This document shows, piece after piece, positions 33,342 to 45,155 of a DNA stretch of 64,000 nt. The first letter of the stretch is position 1. Each line of letters begins with the position of its first letter. This DNA comes from Hypoxylon rubiginosum. Taxonomy: Eukaryota > Ascomycota > Sordariomycetes > Xylariales > Hypoxylaceae. The stretch covers positions 1,922,001 through 1,986,000 of the forward strand of contig CADCXA010000027.1 of assembly GCA_902806565.1 (NCBI GenBank), written 5' to 3'. The position numbers and the translations under genes were made by a program. The notes beneath the pieces are model-generated. The model saw only the letters and a program-made list of their open reading frames with translations, had not been told where the DNA came from and made no database searches.

Positions 33342-35569
33342 GATGATGGCGGTTTGGTGGGGATATTAAAATGTAAACGTTCCTACAAAGCTGATGATTT
33401 CCTCCTGAATAACCGTTATTGAACCTGGCAATAGAAGCTTTGAAAGGCGAGGGCCTGCTCGTGATTAAGAGAATGAACAAGAGGTAAAGCACCGAGAGAG
33501 TGAAAGGAAAATGAGCGTATACACAGGACAAGTCTGAAGAACAAGAGTAAATGGAAACAACCCACGTTCGGCCCAGATGGGGGACCTCGTCACTTAAATC
33601 AAGCATGAAGATCTATCAGGGCTCATACGGGGTCCTACCCATTTTGCCTCCTTGACCAGGAGGTGCTCTCGAAACGGGACAAGGAAATCTTCCGTGCAGC
33701 GCGCAGCTGGGGTGCCCTGGCGGTGACTGGGGATGGGGATAGGACGGCGACCGGAAGCATGCCAATACTGTAACTAGAGGTATGCCATGCCACTTAATTG
33801 CCCCCTCTGGCGGAGAACGTGGTAGAGTGTGGAATAGGGCGGTCCTTGAGCACACGGGTTTTGCGGCTCCTAGATTAGTATGGGCTTGGAGGCGCCTGGG
33901 GCCTGCTGGGGATAGGAGGCGGGTGTGACAGGAGTGTCTCGAGTGGTGTTTTGACCCTTCGCTTAAACGTCTATAGACCAGGGGTGTACACGGTCATAGC
34001 TCCAAACCGCCCGAGATGGCGAAACAGGGAATAACTCATTCTTGATTGGTTTATTCGTTCTGTGTCTATGTATGTATTCTCTCTATGTAATTAATCATTT
34101 TAGTAAAGAGTCGCGTAGTAAATATCACTGTATGTGTATGTATTTGCCGTTGAGAAAGAGTTGTAAGGTGTAAATGTGTCGGTGTCTTGGTATTGGAGCT
34201 GTCGAGTTAAGCTGTCAGTTGAATTGAGTTTTGTCAGGGGCCTATAATAGAACAAGCTATCAGTCTAAGCTTAAAAAGTCTGCAGCTTGGAGGCTATTAC
34301 AATGGCAGAATGGTACCCTAATCACCGCCGATACGACCCTTAATTGCGATAGGTACCTTGGGTACCTAGTGCTTGGGCATATGTGCACTTACACACCGAA
34401 CTTTTCCAGGGGACCACGTTTTATTAATGTTATGCCGGAATCGGAATCGTCTTCTCTAACTCTTTAACGTCCTTTAATAATTAACCGTACTGGCAGGCTA
34501 TTACTGAGGAGATACATGCTTGGCAAGAAACGTCCCCGGATGTGTTTCTGGAGAAGAGAATAATTAACCCGTCGTAGCATTGCGGCGTCCTTCCGATCCT
34601 TTTGCGCTACCCATCTGAACTCCTGGAACGGTTGGGATTCTGTACCTGCATATGCTTAAAGGGTCAACCTTATCGTGATACATCCGTACCCGCTCGGCCG
34701 CTCTCCAGTCTCGACCTTGCCAAGGCCATGAAGCAACTTTAATTCTCTCCCAATCCGATCTAGGTAGGCTTGCGAAAACCCATAGAGGCGTAGTAGTACT
34801 TTTCAGTCGAAGGATATCCCTGATCCTTAGTCCTCCGCACCATGTGCTTGTTTCTTGAGCAGTCTCATCTTCTAGTTTGACATCGGACCTTTCAGCACGT
34901 GTAAAGTTACTAAGACGAGTACACACGGGCTGCCTCTTATTAGCAGCTACGTAGTTGGGGTCTAGACTTCACTTAAGGGTCGTGATTATATCGTTGGATT
35001 GCTGAAGTGTTCAAGTCCTGGGCTAAGATCTCGCCTCTGCTGAGGCTACTATCTATTACGTGCCTAGGAAGTAATCTGTACCACGGCGCAAGATAGGTAG
35101 ATAGGTCATTCTCCAGAGCCGACTTGTCATATTCATAGCGACATTGTATTCATCTCAGAAAGCCTTCGGGGGCGAAGAAGAGTCATTGGCTTATCAAATT
35201 TGTTTCATTGAATAAGAAACAAGTTGCCATAGCCACCGAGAATCCTAGCCGTAAGCGTTTGAAAAGTCAGCTCATGATCTTCATCAAGGACGTCACGGTG
35301 TTCACAATGTGTTTCTTCGGCTGGGTCCTCCAGTAATGAATATTTTGCATTTTTCGTAATATTCTACTGAACTCTGCCCGTCTGATGCGTGGTTCGTCGC
35401 ATATCGGCAGAGTCGAGCTACGTGACGTTATCTTCGTCACAAAAGCCTTGTAACACTACGTGTTACAGATCCTTGCTTGTCAGGCCGATCCCCTGAAGGA
35501 TCCCACAACTATTCCGAATACCGATAGATTTCAGCCCAGATGCACTTTAGTAAGATCTCCGAGTTTTAG
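33342..35569. other. Intergenic region between cupredoxin gene and SMN 3' end
   Basis: About 2.2 kb. The frame 34564-34926 (minus) has no domain and is not supported. No tRNA or repeat recognised. Confidence 0.5.
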
Positions 35570-36442
35570 TCATCTCTGTTCAGATTCCTGTCGCTGAGTT
35601 TGATCCTTTTGGCCTTCGTACAGGCCAGTGTAGTAACCTGCGTAATACCAGGACATTAGGAGTCTCTTGAGACCCTCATCGCGCACTGGAATTCATGAGT
35701 GATTAGCCAAATTCAACATTCGCAACTTGCCCATATCGAATATTTATGTTAGGGCTACTTCCCCATTGTAATGCCTGGACTGAGCTGGGGGTTGTCTGAA
35801 GCTTACCTGAACTTAGTAGTCCCTGAGGTCCGGGTCCTCCACCAAGCGGAAGGCTGTGCTGGGTAGTAGACGTTCCGTTCTCTTGTCTTCCGTCCTGCGT
35901 TTCGTTAATATCTTGGGGAGATCTGGGCCAAGCTTTCTTGATCGTCCGGGATTGTCTACAAGGGTAGGCGGTAGACGGTAGACGGTAGACTTCATAAGAG
36001 CAGATAGTCGGGATTATGACTTACAGCAGAATCATCTCCTCTCATTTCGGAACCCGTTTTGAGAGTACCAAGGACCGATGGCCCGTCGGCTTCTTCAGTC
36101 TCATTCTTGGCATCTGAAGTTGTTCTTGAATGATCTTCGTGTAAGCATATCGTATATGACAGACTCGAGGCCGAAGCTTCGGAACCGGAACCGGAACCGG
36201 AGAGATGAACATGTAGACTTACGGGTTGGACTTTATGAGGTCTTCCACGTTTCCTCCGTTCTTGTGGATGCTGTGATACTTCTAATGAGAACAATCAGAT
36301 ATCAAAGGCTATCGGTTTGGATAAGGGAGGATATCGATCGTACCTCGTACTCGTGCAGGGCCTCATTCCACGAATCTACGAGGGCTGAATCATCCCACAT
36401 CTCATTGTGGCTTAATGGTTTGTTCGAATTCGAAGGACCCAT
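35570..36442 (-). CDS. SMN1: SMN (survival motor neuron) homologue
   Basis: SMN assembles Sm rings on spliceosomal snRNAs. It is recognised only after joining five small exons: 36442-36344, 36281-36223, 36124-36025, 35936-35807 and 35685-35570, giving 167 aa with all phases matching. The N terminus has the Gemin2-binding motif MWDDSALVDSWNEALHEYE followed by KYHSIHKNGGNVEDLI. The middle is polar and Gly/Pro-rich (PLGGGPGPQGLLSS). The C terminus is the YG box, LKRLLMSWYYAGYYTGLYEG, which mediates oligomerisation. No Tudor domain is present, as is usual for short fungal SMN. Introns 2 and 3 end in CAAG rather than the common CAG/TAG. The gene is divergent from NOP15 over a 540-base shared promoter. 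Confidence 0.88.
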
Positions 36443-36982
36443 TTTGACGGCTAAAGGACGTTCGAGTGTGGTTGCTTCTAATTGAAGAGCGAACTAAACC
36501 TGGAGAGAGAGAGAGAGGTATTGGTCTGAATAGGATTTGGGATTTAGAAATAAAACAGACGATGCCTGTTTGTTGAATTGCTCGATGTTATTAGGCAGGC
36601 AACGGTGGCTACGATGGTGGATGGGCTAGGTTTTGATTTATGATCCGAGCCCAGATTTTGATTTTAATACGACAAACCTCATAAACTCCTAAGGTCTATG
36701 GATGAAGATGACTACCTCTTAAAGATAGCTCAACAACTTAAATTTTCTTTTGGTCTGGCGATTATCTTTCTTTGATTGAGGACTTCTGGAACATTGAAAG
36801 ATGCGCCAAGTACTTCGTACTATGTACCGTGCTGTTAGCTGTTAGCTTGGAAAGGTGGGGTCTTATCGATTCACCGCCAAATTTTTAGATAACCGGCAGA
36901 ATCTCTTGTCGCAAGAAGAAAAAAGTTGCATCTTCACAAGAGAAAGCAGTGAAGAATATATTGCAAACCAAAGTACTTCAAG
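36443..36982. promoter_or_regulatory. Shared divergent promoter of SMN and NOP15
   Basis: This 540-base spacer separates two start codons on opposite strands. A GA-rich run (GAGAGAGAGAGAG) lies near 36503-36515. Both genes act in RNA metabolism, so joint regulation is possible but inferred. Confidence 0.5.
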
Positions 36983-38301
36983 ATGGCACCAGAACTCAGA
37001 AAGCGCAAGGCTAAAGGTAATTTATTACTCTACTTATTTTACGCGATCGTCTATCTAATAATGTCTCTAGAAACAGCCATATCGGCTGCGAAGCCTGCAA
37101 CTAAAGCCAAAGCTGATGTTGCGGCTACCAAGCGAAAAGGTCAGTACAAGATACAACGCGCTCTTGGATACCCTAGCTTACGGAACTGCTCCAGCGCCCA
37201 ATGATGCGAGCCCAGTCGCAGCGAAGAAGTCCAAGCCGACAAAAGAAGACGGACGGTCGAAAAAGGTGAAAGCAACAGAGAAGAAGGCACCGAAGAGTCG
37301 ACAATCCACAGACGGAGGCAAAAAGGGCGATGATGGCGCCGATGACGATGCGTATGATGTGTACGATGTCCAAGTCTCGGATGATGAGGACGAAAATGCC
37401 CAGGCTCTCGCGAAAGTGGTCGACAGCGACGAGGAAGACGATGCTGCAGTCGATACCGAAGTCGCATTCCATGAGGGCCAGGACGTAGGCGAAATCCCGA
37501 AGGTGTCCAAGAAGCTACTTAAGTCTGCCAATTCCGAAGACGGCGAACGTGGTGTTGTATATGTCGGCCGTCTGCCACGTAAGTTACACCGTCTGCTACA
37601 CTAAAGATATGCTAATGTGGAATGCAATAGATGGTTTCTACGAGCATGAGATGCGCTCCTATTTCTCTCAGTTTGGCAACGTCGAGAAATTAAGAATGTC
37701 GAGAAATAAGAAGACGGGTGCTAGCAGACATTTTGCTTTCATCGAGTTTGCCTCGGCGGCCGTAGCGGAGGTTGTCGTGAAGACTATGGACAACTACCTG
37801 CTTTTCGGCCGAGTACTGAAAGTCAAAGTCGTCCCTAAGTCACAGATCCACGACGACCTCTGGAAGGGCGCCAACAGGCGTTTCAAGAAGATACCTTGGA
37901 ATAAGATGGCTGGCAATCAACTGAAGAAGCCCCTATCCGAATCGACATGGACACAGAAGATCTCGAAGGAGGAGCAGAGGCGCAACGAACGAGCAAAGAA
38001 ATTGCAGGATATGGGTTATGAATTCGAAGTGCCCAAGATCAAGTCTGTTGAGGAAGCGGAAAAGGAACCTGCGGCACTTGAAGGCGCAGAAGACGAAAAT
38101 GAAGCACCGAAAGCAATTGAGGAGGCGCCTGAGGCTGCTCCTACCGAGTCACCAGTAGTCGATGAAGAAGCAAAGGACGGGGGAGACAAGTCGGCAGACA
38201 CCGAGCTAGCTATCCCGGAGCCCACTGAGGAAAGCAAGCAAGAAGTGCCTAAGCCCAGCAAGAAAGGGAAGAAATCTAAGACGAAGAAGGCAGCGAAGTA
38301 G
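36983..38301 (+). CDS. NOP15: Nucleolar RRM protein Nop15-like (60S ribosome biogenesis)
   Basis: Exons 36983-37016, 37071-37139, 37195-37578 and 37631-38301 encode about 385 aa. The N-terminal 150 residues are Lys-rich then strongly acidic (VSDDEDENAQALAKVVDSDE), as in nucleolar proteins. A single RRM follows: GVVYVGRLPHGFYEHEMRSY (RNP2), FGNVEKLRMSRNKKTGASRH, FAFIEFASA (RNP1) and DNYLLFGRVLKVKVV. After it come WKGANRRFKKIPWNKMA and a long charged tail ending KKGKKSKTKKAAK. This is the layout of Nop15/NIFK proteins needed for 60S subunit assembly. The intron inside the first RNP motif (37579-37630) splits the LPH-GFYE junction. Nuclear/nucleolar location is expected. Confidence 0.9.
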
Positions 38302-39595
38302 TTGGCTTATGAGGCGTTCTTAAGTAGCCTTCTATATATTGATATTATTTTTCATTGCGGGCACTATAATAATGCCGTGATCACGTCTATGGTACTATGA
38401 ACAGGCAGAGCTACCTAGGTAATGATTCTTGCTCCATCCGCCTACATTCTCTGCGAATGTAGGTATACTCAGAAGGTATCTATCTACTCATATCATATCT
38501 GCACAAAGCGAACCTGCTGTACCCATGAACTAAGTCGAGGCAGACGACAGGATTATAAGCGCAAATGTTGCTCTACATCTGCCAGAAGCATGAAGTGGCC
38601 ATTCAAGTCGCACACTTAAGTGACGGGCCGCTGCATTTCAAAATATTCCAGCCAAGATGGTAAAATATGTGAAGAGAAAAAAGGGAAAAAAGGAAGAGAA
38701 AAAAGGGGGAAGCCCCAAGTTTTTTTTCTCGTTCCCATCAATATCTGATCCCCCAGCCCCCATAATGATTGACCAATCAACTAACACAGATATATGGATT
38801 GGTCTGTGAGCTGCCAATATGGCCTTAGCGGGTGGTTCGTTTTTATTACCTGTTAAGAATCTTGGTTAAAGGGAAAGGGGGGGAGAGAAATCACATATAA
38901 GAATATTGAATTGGAATACATATTCTCTTATCTGTCGAAACACATATGGATTATTGGTAGTTGTTGAGTTGTGTTGGGGTAATGTTTTTTTTTTGTTTAT
39001 GGATGATTGATGGCTTTTTCCACCTTGAAACAGAACGTCACATTTAGATGGTCTAGACTCGGAATATGACGAATCTGGACAGTAGCAGTTAAGACACAAG
39101 TTCGTATTCTAGGTATGTATGTCGTGATACCTGACGATGCATTGGGTGGTATACATTATGTACCTCTTGCATATTAATTGTTTAGAATGAAATGGTTAAT
39201 CTGAAGAGTCTCTTGTAAACGTGAGTCTTTGTGAGTTCAACCCGCGCAAGTAAGTGTAGGCGTGCTATTATTATTGATGTTTAGGGGGTTCAGTCTAGCA
39301 GCACCCCGCCATTACGGGTACTAGATTTGCTCTGCACTGTGGGACTCGGGTGCCTTATTTCGACGCAACTGCAACCTAATTCGCTACTTAAAATAACCCA
39401 CCAATGTACAGGTACGGATACAAGTACAGGTACCTCTGGATTCTTGAATAAACCGCGAGTGGCTTACGTGTGGATTGTAGATTGTGGATTGTGGATTTCC
39501 AAGTAGAACGGCGCAACGTCTCTCAATCACATTTCATGGCCACATGCAATCGATGTTACTGAGTTGAACCTCGAAGCTTCACGAATGATTTCATT
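38302..39595. other. Intergenic region before RUD3
   Basis: AT-rich, with no gene. TACCTAGGTA at 38412-38421. Purine-rich runs lie at 38670-38730. Confidence 0.5.
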
Positions 39596-41412
39596 ATGAC
39601 TCCCACGGAGCCTACTCAACAGTTAAGTACTGGTTCGTCACTTGATATTTCTGCTTTCCCCTGCCCTGTTAGACATAGCAACTGACCCTGCATCGTTTAG
39701 CTACCAAGAAAAGGAACAACAAAAAGAAAAAGAACAATGCAAAGTCGAAGCCAGTCGAGGACGGTGCCAAAACTCCAGAAACGAACCAGGTCGGAGAGCG
39801 TCCCGAAGAAGACGGCAACGAATCTGACGAGCCAGATAATACGGTAGCAGAGGTTCATACAGCCAATATCGGATATAGGCTCTACAATACGGAACTAACA
39901 ATTTCAACAGAATATCCCAAATGATTCCACTACTAATGGCACTGGCACGTCGCCGACGACAAACGGACACTCTACCCAAAACTCAAGCGAGAAAGAAGCG
40001 ACCAATTCCACAGATACGAGCGCCAGGCTAGATGCCATAACACAAGAGCGGGAGGCTTTGAGAGCAGAAGTAGAACAGCTACGGAAACAACTCGAAAGCA
40101 TACAAGAAACCCACACACAAGAAACGTCACAACTCCGATCAGAATTAGAAGAGTCTGAAGCAGCAAAGGAACAGGTCGAGGAGCAATACCAAACACTTGT
40201 GGAAAGGGTTGAAAAGATTAAGGATAATGTCGGCAACAGGTTAGCGAGAGGGAAGGAGGAATTAGAAGAGGCGAATCAACGTATCGAAGAGCTAGAGGGC
40301 CAAAATGAGGACCTACAGAAGGGCGCAGAGAGCTACCAGGACGAAATCGACAAACTGAAGACCGAACTCCAAGATGCTACGAGGGAGCTGTCTAGCTTAC
40401 GGAGTCGGAATAACCTTTCGCAGCATAACTCGTTGAAGGAGAAAGAAGACATGACACGACAAATACAGCACCTGAGGGAAGAGGCAGAAGCAGCCAAGGA
40501 TGCGATGGGCGACTGGGAAGTCTTGGCGATGGAGGAACGGTCGATCAGGGAAAGCTTGGCTGAGAAAGCGGCTGCGCTTGAAGAGCAACTTATGTCGCTG
40601 AGGGAGAGTTACGAGCGAATCGCGACCGAGCGTGATGACCAGTCTCAAGCTGTCGACAGCCTCCAAAGAGCCCTCCAAGAGATTCAGGAGGCCCGCAAGA
40701 AGGAATTGCGCGAGATGGTCGAGACGACCGAGGAACAACTCCAGGCCCTGAAGAAGCTCGTCCATGAAGCAGATTCAAGAGCCACCGAAGCGGAGAAAGT
40801 AAAAAATACGCTGCAGAAGGAACTCGAGCGAACAGCGCCCTTCGAAAAGGAGGTGAAGGAGAAGAACCTCCTCATCGGCAAATTAAGACACGAGGCTATC
40901 GTTCTCAATGATCACTTGACAAAAGCCCTTCGATATCTTAAGAAAACTAAGCCTGAGGATAGCATCGATAGGTTGGTTCTCTTCCAGCCATCACATGCCA
41001 CAAAACATAGTTACTAACTTGGAATAGGCAAATCGTTACGAACCACTTCCTTCAATTCCTCGCTCTGGACCGCTCCGATCCCAAAAAATTCCAAATCCTT
41101 CAGATCATCGCCGGTCTTCTCAACTGGACAGACGAACAGAGAGAACAGGCCGGGCTGGCGCGACCTGGCACATCTAACAACTCGTTACGCCTCCCGAGCT
41201 CTCCGTTCCACCGGACGCCTAGCACGCCGTCGCTCAGCGCAGAGTTCTTCTCTGAACCGACGCCGACCTCGGCTAGCCGGGAGTCCCTCGCGGACCTGTG
41301 GGCCGGGTTCCTGGAGCGGAGCGTCGAGGAGGCGTCGCAGGGAGGGACGTCGAGGAAGGGGAGCATGTCGAGCACGGCCGGCACGACCCGGCCTGATACC
41401 CGAGGCACCTAA
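39596..41412 (+). CDS. RUD3: Golgin Rud3/GMAP-210 homologue (GRAB domain coiled coil)
   Basis: Exons 39596-39632, 39701-39843, 39911-40971 and 41028-41412 encode about 541 aa. The N terminus is a Lys/Asn-rich stretch (KKRNNKKKKNNAKSKP). Residues about 110-420 form an almost unbroken coiled coil (LRAEVEQLRKQLESIQETH and similar heptads). The GRAB segment follows: KEKNLLIGKLRHEAIVLNDH, LTKALRYLKK, then across the last intron VTNHFLQFLALDRSDPKKFQ and ILQIIAGLLNWTDEQREQAG. This segment binds Arf1-GTP on cis-Golgi membranes. The tail is Ser-rich. The protein tethers vesicles between ER and Golgi. The last intron lies inside the GRAB domain and its removal restores the motif exactly. Confidence 0.92.
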
Positions 41413-41923
41413 TTAAATACCTAAAATGGGAGATGTTTACCAATACCATATATTTGCATTCGTTCTGTTTTCGAGAGTACAGCTAGGCTGCGATTAAAGA
41501 CACAAAGCATATATCATACCAAGGCGTTTTGTCGGATCAGACGGTGGGACTCGGGAGGAACAGGACCACTGCTGCTAGTTACAGAGAAGGATAGGCCATT
41601 AAAGAGATCATATTTGGATCTTATTACACTACAACTCTTCAAGCGCATAACCCTTCCCTAGCCTCCCCTGGAATAAGCAGTGTCTGGCTGTGCTGTAGTA
41701 GAAAATGTGTCCAGTACATACCTGATTACCTGGTAAGCCTCGAGAGATTTGCTAATAAATATTTCTAACCGTAGTGGCCAGTATGGAGAGGTATACACAC
41801 GCTCACCGCTCACCAATTTCAAATTATTGAGCTCAAGTGTAGTCTTTCTAAGTATATTCTATTCCCTCGAGTCTACATATATACCATACCACTACCTCTA
41901 TATTCCCAGGTATCTAATCTCGT
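41413..41923. other. Convergent spacer
   Basis: 3' flanks of RUD3 and the membrane protein gene. Nothing further seen. Confidence 0.5.
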
Positions 41924-43080
41924 TCAACCCACAGTAGTAGTAGCAGTAGCAGACCCGGGCACCACAGCCTCCATGCGCGGCAGCACGTTGAGGGCGTAAT
42001 CGTCGGCGTCCCTAGTAATGTCCTGGATGTTGACACGGTTCTGCAGCGCGTCGTTGACGCCCTCGACGACCTCGCGCTCCTCCATGACTTCGCGCATGAG
42101 CCGCCCTTCGTGCAGCCAGTACGCCTGCACCCGCGCCCGCAGGTCCTCGTCCCGCGTCGCCGTGTTCTTGACGATGCCTACGGCGTTTAGCCGGCTCTTG
42201 GCCGCCTGCAGCTGCCGCGTCACGGCCGCGACGCGCGCGGCGGCGCTCGGCGGCGCCGCGAACGCCCGGTTCGTGCTCGATAGGTAGAGTAGGAAGGCTA
42301 GCAGGGAGTCGAGGGCGGCTAGGCCTAGGTACCGGTACCGGCGCGCGGCCCAGAAGAACATGTCGACGTCGGCGAGCCGCGTCGCGCGCGCGTTGGCCTG
42401 GTAGTTGTACGAGCTGGCGAGGTAGACGTCGAGGGCGGCGGCCAGCCCGCAGGTTACCGCCGCCGTGGCGCGCCACTTGGGGCCGTGGGCGCCGGCGACG
42501 AGGCCGGAGGTGGCGAGGGAGACGGTGACGAGGTTGGCGAGGTGCGGGACGAGCAGGGCGGGGAGCGCGTAGTAGAAGTAGGAGCGCGGGTCCTCCGAGC
42601 TGCAGAAGGGGCACTCGGCCAGGACGCCCGGGCCGAACTGCAGGTACAGCAGGCGGGACTCGAGGTTGACGAACTTGGCCCGCAGCGCCTGGTCCGCGGC
42701 GGTCGGGGCGCGCAGCGAGGAGAGGCGGTTGAAGAGCACGTCCGTCGGGATCTGCAGCCGGCTCTGCGTCCGCGCGAACACGTTCTCGGGCGCGAACTGG
42801 GGGACCGCGGCGCGCAGGAAGAAGATGAGCGCCGTCGCGGCGAGCACGACGAGCGCGCGGAAGGCCTGCGGCGGTATGGGTCGGACGGCCACGCCGGCGG
42901 CGCGGGGGGCGGCGCGGATCGAGCGGTAGTAGCTTATGGCCTTGGGCAGGAGGATGGGGCCGAAGAATAGGAGGAGGGACTTTATCCTGAGGAGGGCGAG
43001 TGTTAGCTCGTACGTTCACATTTCTACATAAGGGTTGGGTGTTCAAGCGTAGGTACTCACGTCCCCCAAGGAATCGCCAT
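41924..43080 (-). CDS. Conserved multi-pass membrane protein, probably ER
   Basis: Exons 43080-43061 and 42986-41924 encode about 360 aa. The 20-base first exon (MAIPWGT) joins IKSLLLFFGPILLPKAISYY, a first hydrophobic segment. Further segments are around FRALVVLAATALIFFLRAA, YYALPALLVPHLANLVTVSL, ATAAVTCGLAAALDVYL and YLGLAALDSLLAFLLYLS. The C-terminal part is helical and soluble (RQLQAAKSRLNAVGIVKNTA, VQAYWLHEGRLMREVMEERE). I recognise the family as widespread in filamentous fungi but know no function. Coding is very GC-rich with G/C third positions, which creates long antisense open frames over the same stretch; these are shadows. Confidence 0.8.
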
Positions 43081-43914
43081 TGTGTCGTTAGCTTGGTAGT
43101 TGGAATACTCTCAACATGCCGTCGATGTATGCGTATGGTGTATTGGCGTGTTAGTCCGTATATAAAGCTAGAAGCTATATATCACAGAAATTCGGAGGCC
43201 AACCTGGCCTGATTGCATCCGACGTCAGCCCTTTGGTGTTTGTCCCCAGAGCGTCACTGAGATGGACAATGTACTTGTACTTGTACATGACGGCATTAGG
43301 GCCAGGAACAAACATCGAAGGGGTCCTTGTGGCGCAGCTTTTAGTGATAGAGGCTTGTGATTGGCGCAGGCGTTCAGCTCCACTTGGCACTTGGCACTTG
43401 GCACTTGGTTCCTCTTTAAAAATTCATGTCACTAGAATTTATTCACCAATTTTTCACTTCTTGATCAACGTTTCATTTCCACAAAGAACATGCAAGCTGG
43501 GGAACATCTACTTGGTTCTTCACTTCAAGCAAGTGACGAATGAAAAGCTGATTATGTCGCACGTCGCGTTTATTATTGCTACCTACGTAGGTAGCTAAAG
43601 AGATTGACGACTCGGCTAGAATAATACCCTCTCGAGCTCGCAATCCCGAGGTAAGCAGATGGTGAATGTGATGGCACTTTCGAAGCTTTGGCGATCTCTC
43701 TTCTCGATGGTCGTTAGAGTCAATTTGTTGCCTAGAGCAAGCCCCAAGTACTCTGCCAAGAGTCATCTCAATCGTGTTACAGAGTCGCTAGCTTTTTGCC
43801 ATGAGAAACTCTGCGTCAAATTAGATGAGAGACATTCCCTCATACCCGTTGCCAGTAGGCGAACCCGGTGTAGTCTATCCGTATCCCGCCCGCTATGTAT
43901 TAATTAAATACCCT
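43081..43914. other. Spacer between membrane protein gene and GET1 3' end
   Basis: No gene supported. Contains a perfect 7-bp tandem repeat (43381-43408) and the palindrome TACCTACGTAGGTA at 43580-43593. Confidence 0.5.
43381..43408. repeat. Tandem repeat, CACTTGG x4
   Basis: Four perfect 7-bp units in tandem in the upstream region of the membrane protein gene. Confidence 0.9.
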
Positions 43915-44674
43915 TCATGAATCTTTCTTGTTTCTTGCTTCCCGTGACTGCGGTATCGGTATCTTCTCCGCGGCTGGCTGCTTCTCGGCTATCTTTGCGC
44001 CAACGATCAAACCAAGAACCGCCGTGATAGTGTCATTTAACAGCAGCACCACTCCCGTGCAGGCCGTTTGCCACGATGCGATGCTCACGCTACCGACGGG
44101 TGCTCGTGGGAAGGACAATATCCACTCGACGTAGTAGGGGAACCAGCCCTTCGGGAGCCAGAACATGGGTTGCTTCGCGTACCAGAAAGGTAGTAGGAAC
44201 TTTAGTCCCGTCGTAGCTAGCCATCGTAGAATGTTGACGTAGCTGTCGAATTTGGATTTCGAGGCGTCGTGGGAAGATTCTTGTAGCACAAGTAGGTTAA
44301 TATTCCGCTCTAGTTCTCGTATCCCGGATGTTGGGGTAAAACATACTTATCTTCTCCAGCTGCTCCAACATCTTGTCATGCTGCCGTCGGAGCTTCGCCC
44401 ACTTCGCAAACTGATCCTGGCTGCTCGTAGCGCTCAGGTCGCGGCGGATCGTGAGATACTCCTTCTGCAGCTTCTGATTTTCGGCCGCTTGCTTCGAGGT
44501 CTGCGTTGGTAGAGCGAGGTAGAGGTTCCATAGCTGTCATGACGGTCAGCCAGTAACTACACAGCAATGCAGGAGAAATAGGCTCACCAGATTATTTATG
44601 GTCGCGGCGCCGACGGTATTCACAAGGTGAGCACCGAGCTCGACCAGAAGTACTAGGAGCAGCAGAGATAACAT
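43915..44674 (-). CDS. GET1: Get1/WRB homologue, receptor for tail-anchored protein insertion
   Basis: Exons 44674-44588, 44533-44347 and 44279-43915 encode about 212 aa. Get1 with Get2 forms the ER receptor that takes tail-anchored proteins from Get3. The first exon is a transmembrane segment ([20 protein letters not shown]). The cytosolic coiled coil that contacts Get3 follows ([40 protein letters not shown]). Two more membrane segments close the protein ([35 protein letters not shown]), with [20 protein letters not shown] between them, a strong family marker. The exons join in phase. The promoter holds a five-copy minisatellite, and the gene is divergent from a PTAR1-like gene. Confidence 0.93.
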
Positions 44675-45155
44675 GGTTGGTCTGGATTGCTTGCTGCTTG
44701 TTCTCTTGGAGTTCTCTTGGAGTTCTCTTGGAGTTCTCTTGGAGTTCTCTTGGAGTTGGGAAAATACGTCACAAGCAAGAGTTTGGCCTAGAGGACACGG
44801 GAGGCTCTAAATTCTGGCGTTGTTCCCGTTACCAGATATGCCAGATATGCAGCCTTAAACTCTGAGAGAAACCTAGGCGTTATGCTCCAACTTTGCATAA
44901 TATGCTTATATCCCTCATATTTCATTGTAACCGATTTACCCCCACCACGATAGATCACAAGATCACAAAGCAACATTGAAAGTCTGGCCCGTCCATTCTT
45001 TGTAGCTGCAACTAGCAACAGCTGGCATAGTCCCCATCTTCTACCTAACCGGAGGTCGCCAGGGAACCCTATGAGTACACGTGCCTCTGTAGTGTTACAT
45101 AATGTGGCTATCGTCCCATCATCCTATTGAACCAACTCATTGACCGATACATGCA
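44675..45155. promoter_or_regulatory. Shared divergent promoter of GET1 and PTAR1-like gene
   Basis: A 481-base spacer between start codons on opposite strands. It contains the 11-bp minisatellite at 44701-44755, 27 bases from the GET1 start codon. No other element recognised. Confidence 0.5.
44701..44755. repeat. Minisatellite, TTCTCTTGGAG x5
   Basis: Five exact 11-bp units in tandem, starting 27 bases upstream of the GET1 ATG (minus strand). They fall in the 5' UTR or core promoter. Confidence 0.95.

Noticed and set aside
34564..34926. Minus-strand frame of 120 codons
   Set aside because: No similarity pattern, no neighbours to splice to; not supported.
37141..37531. Antisense Ser-rich frames over NOP15
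   Set aside because: Mirror of the acidic low-complexity region of NOP15.
42012..43046. 344-codon minus-strand frame rich in Arg and Pro, plus plus-strand frames
   Set aside because: Shadow frames of the GC-rich membrane protein gene; its own frame has membrane segments and a matching first exon.
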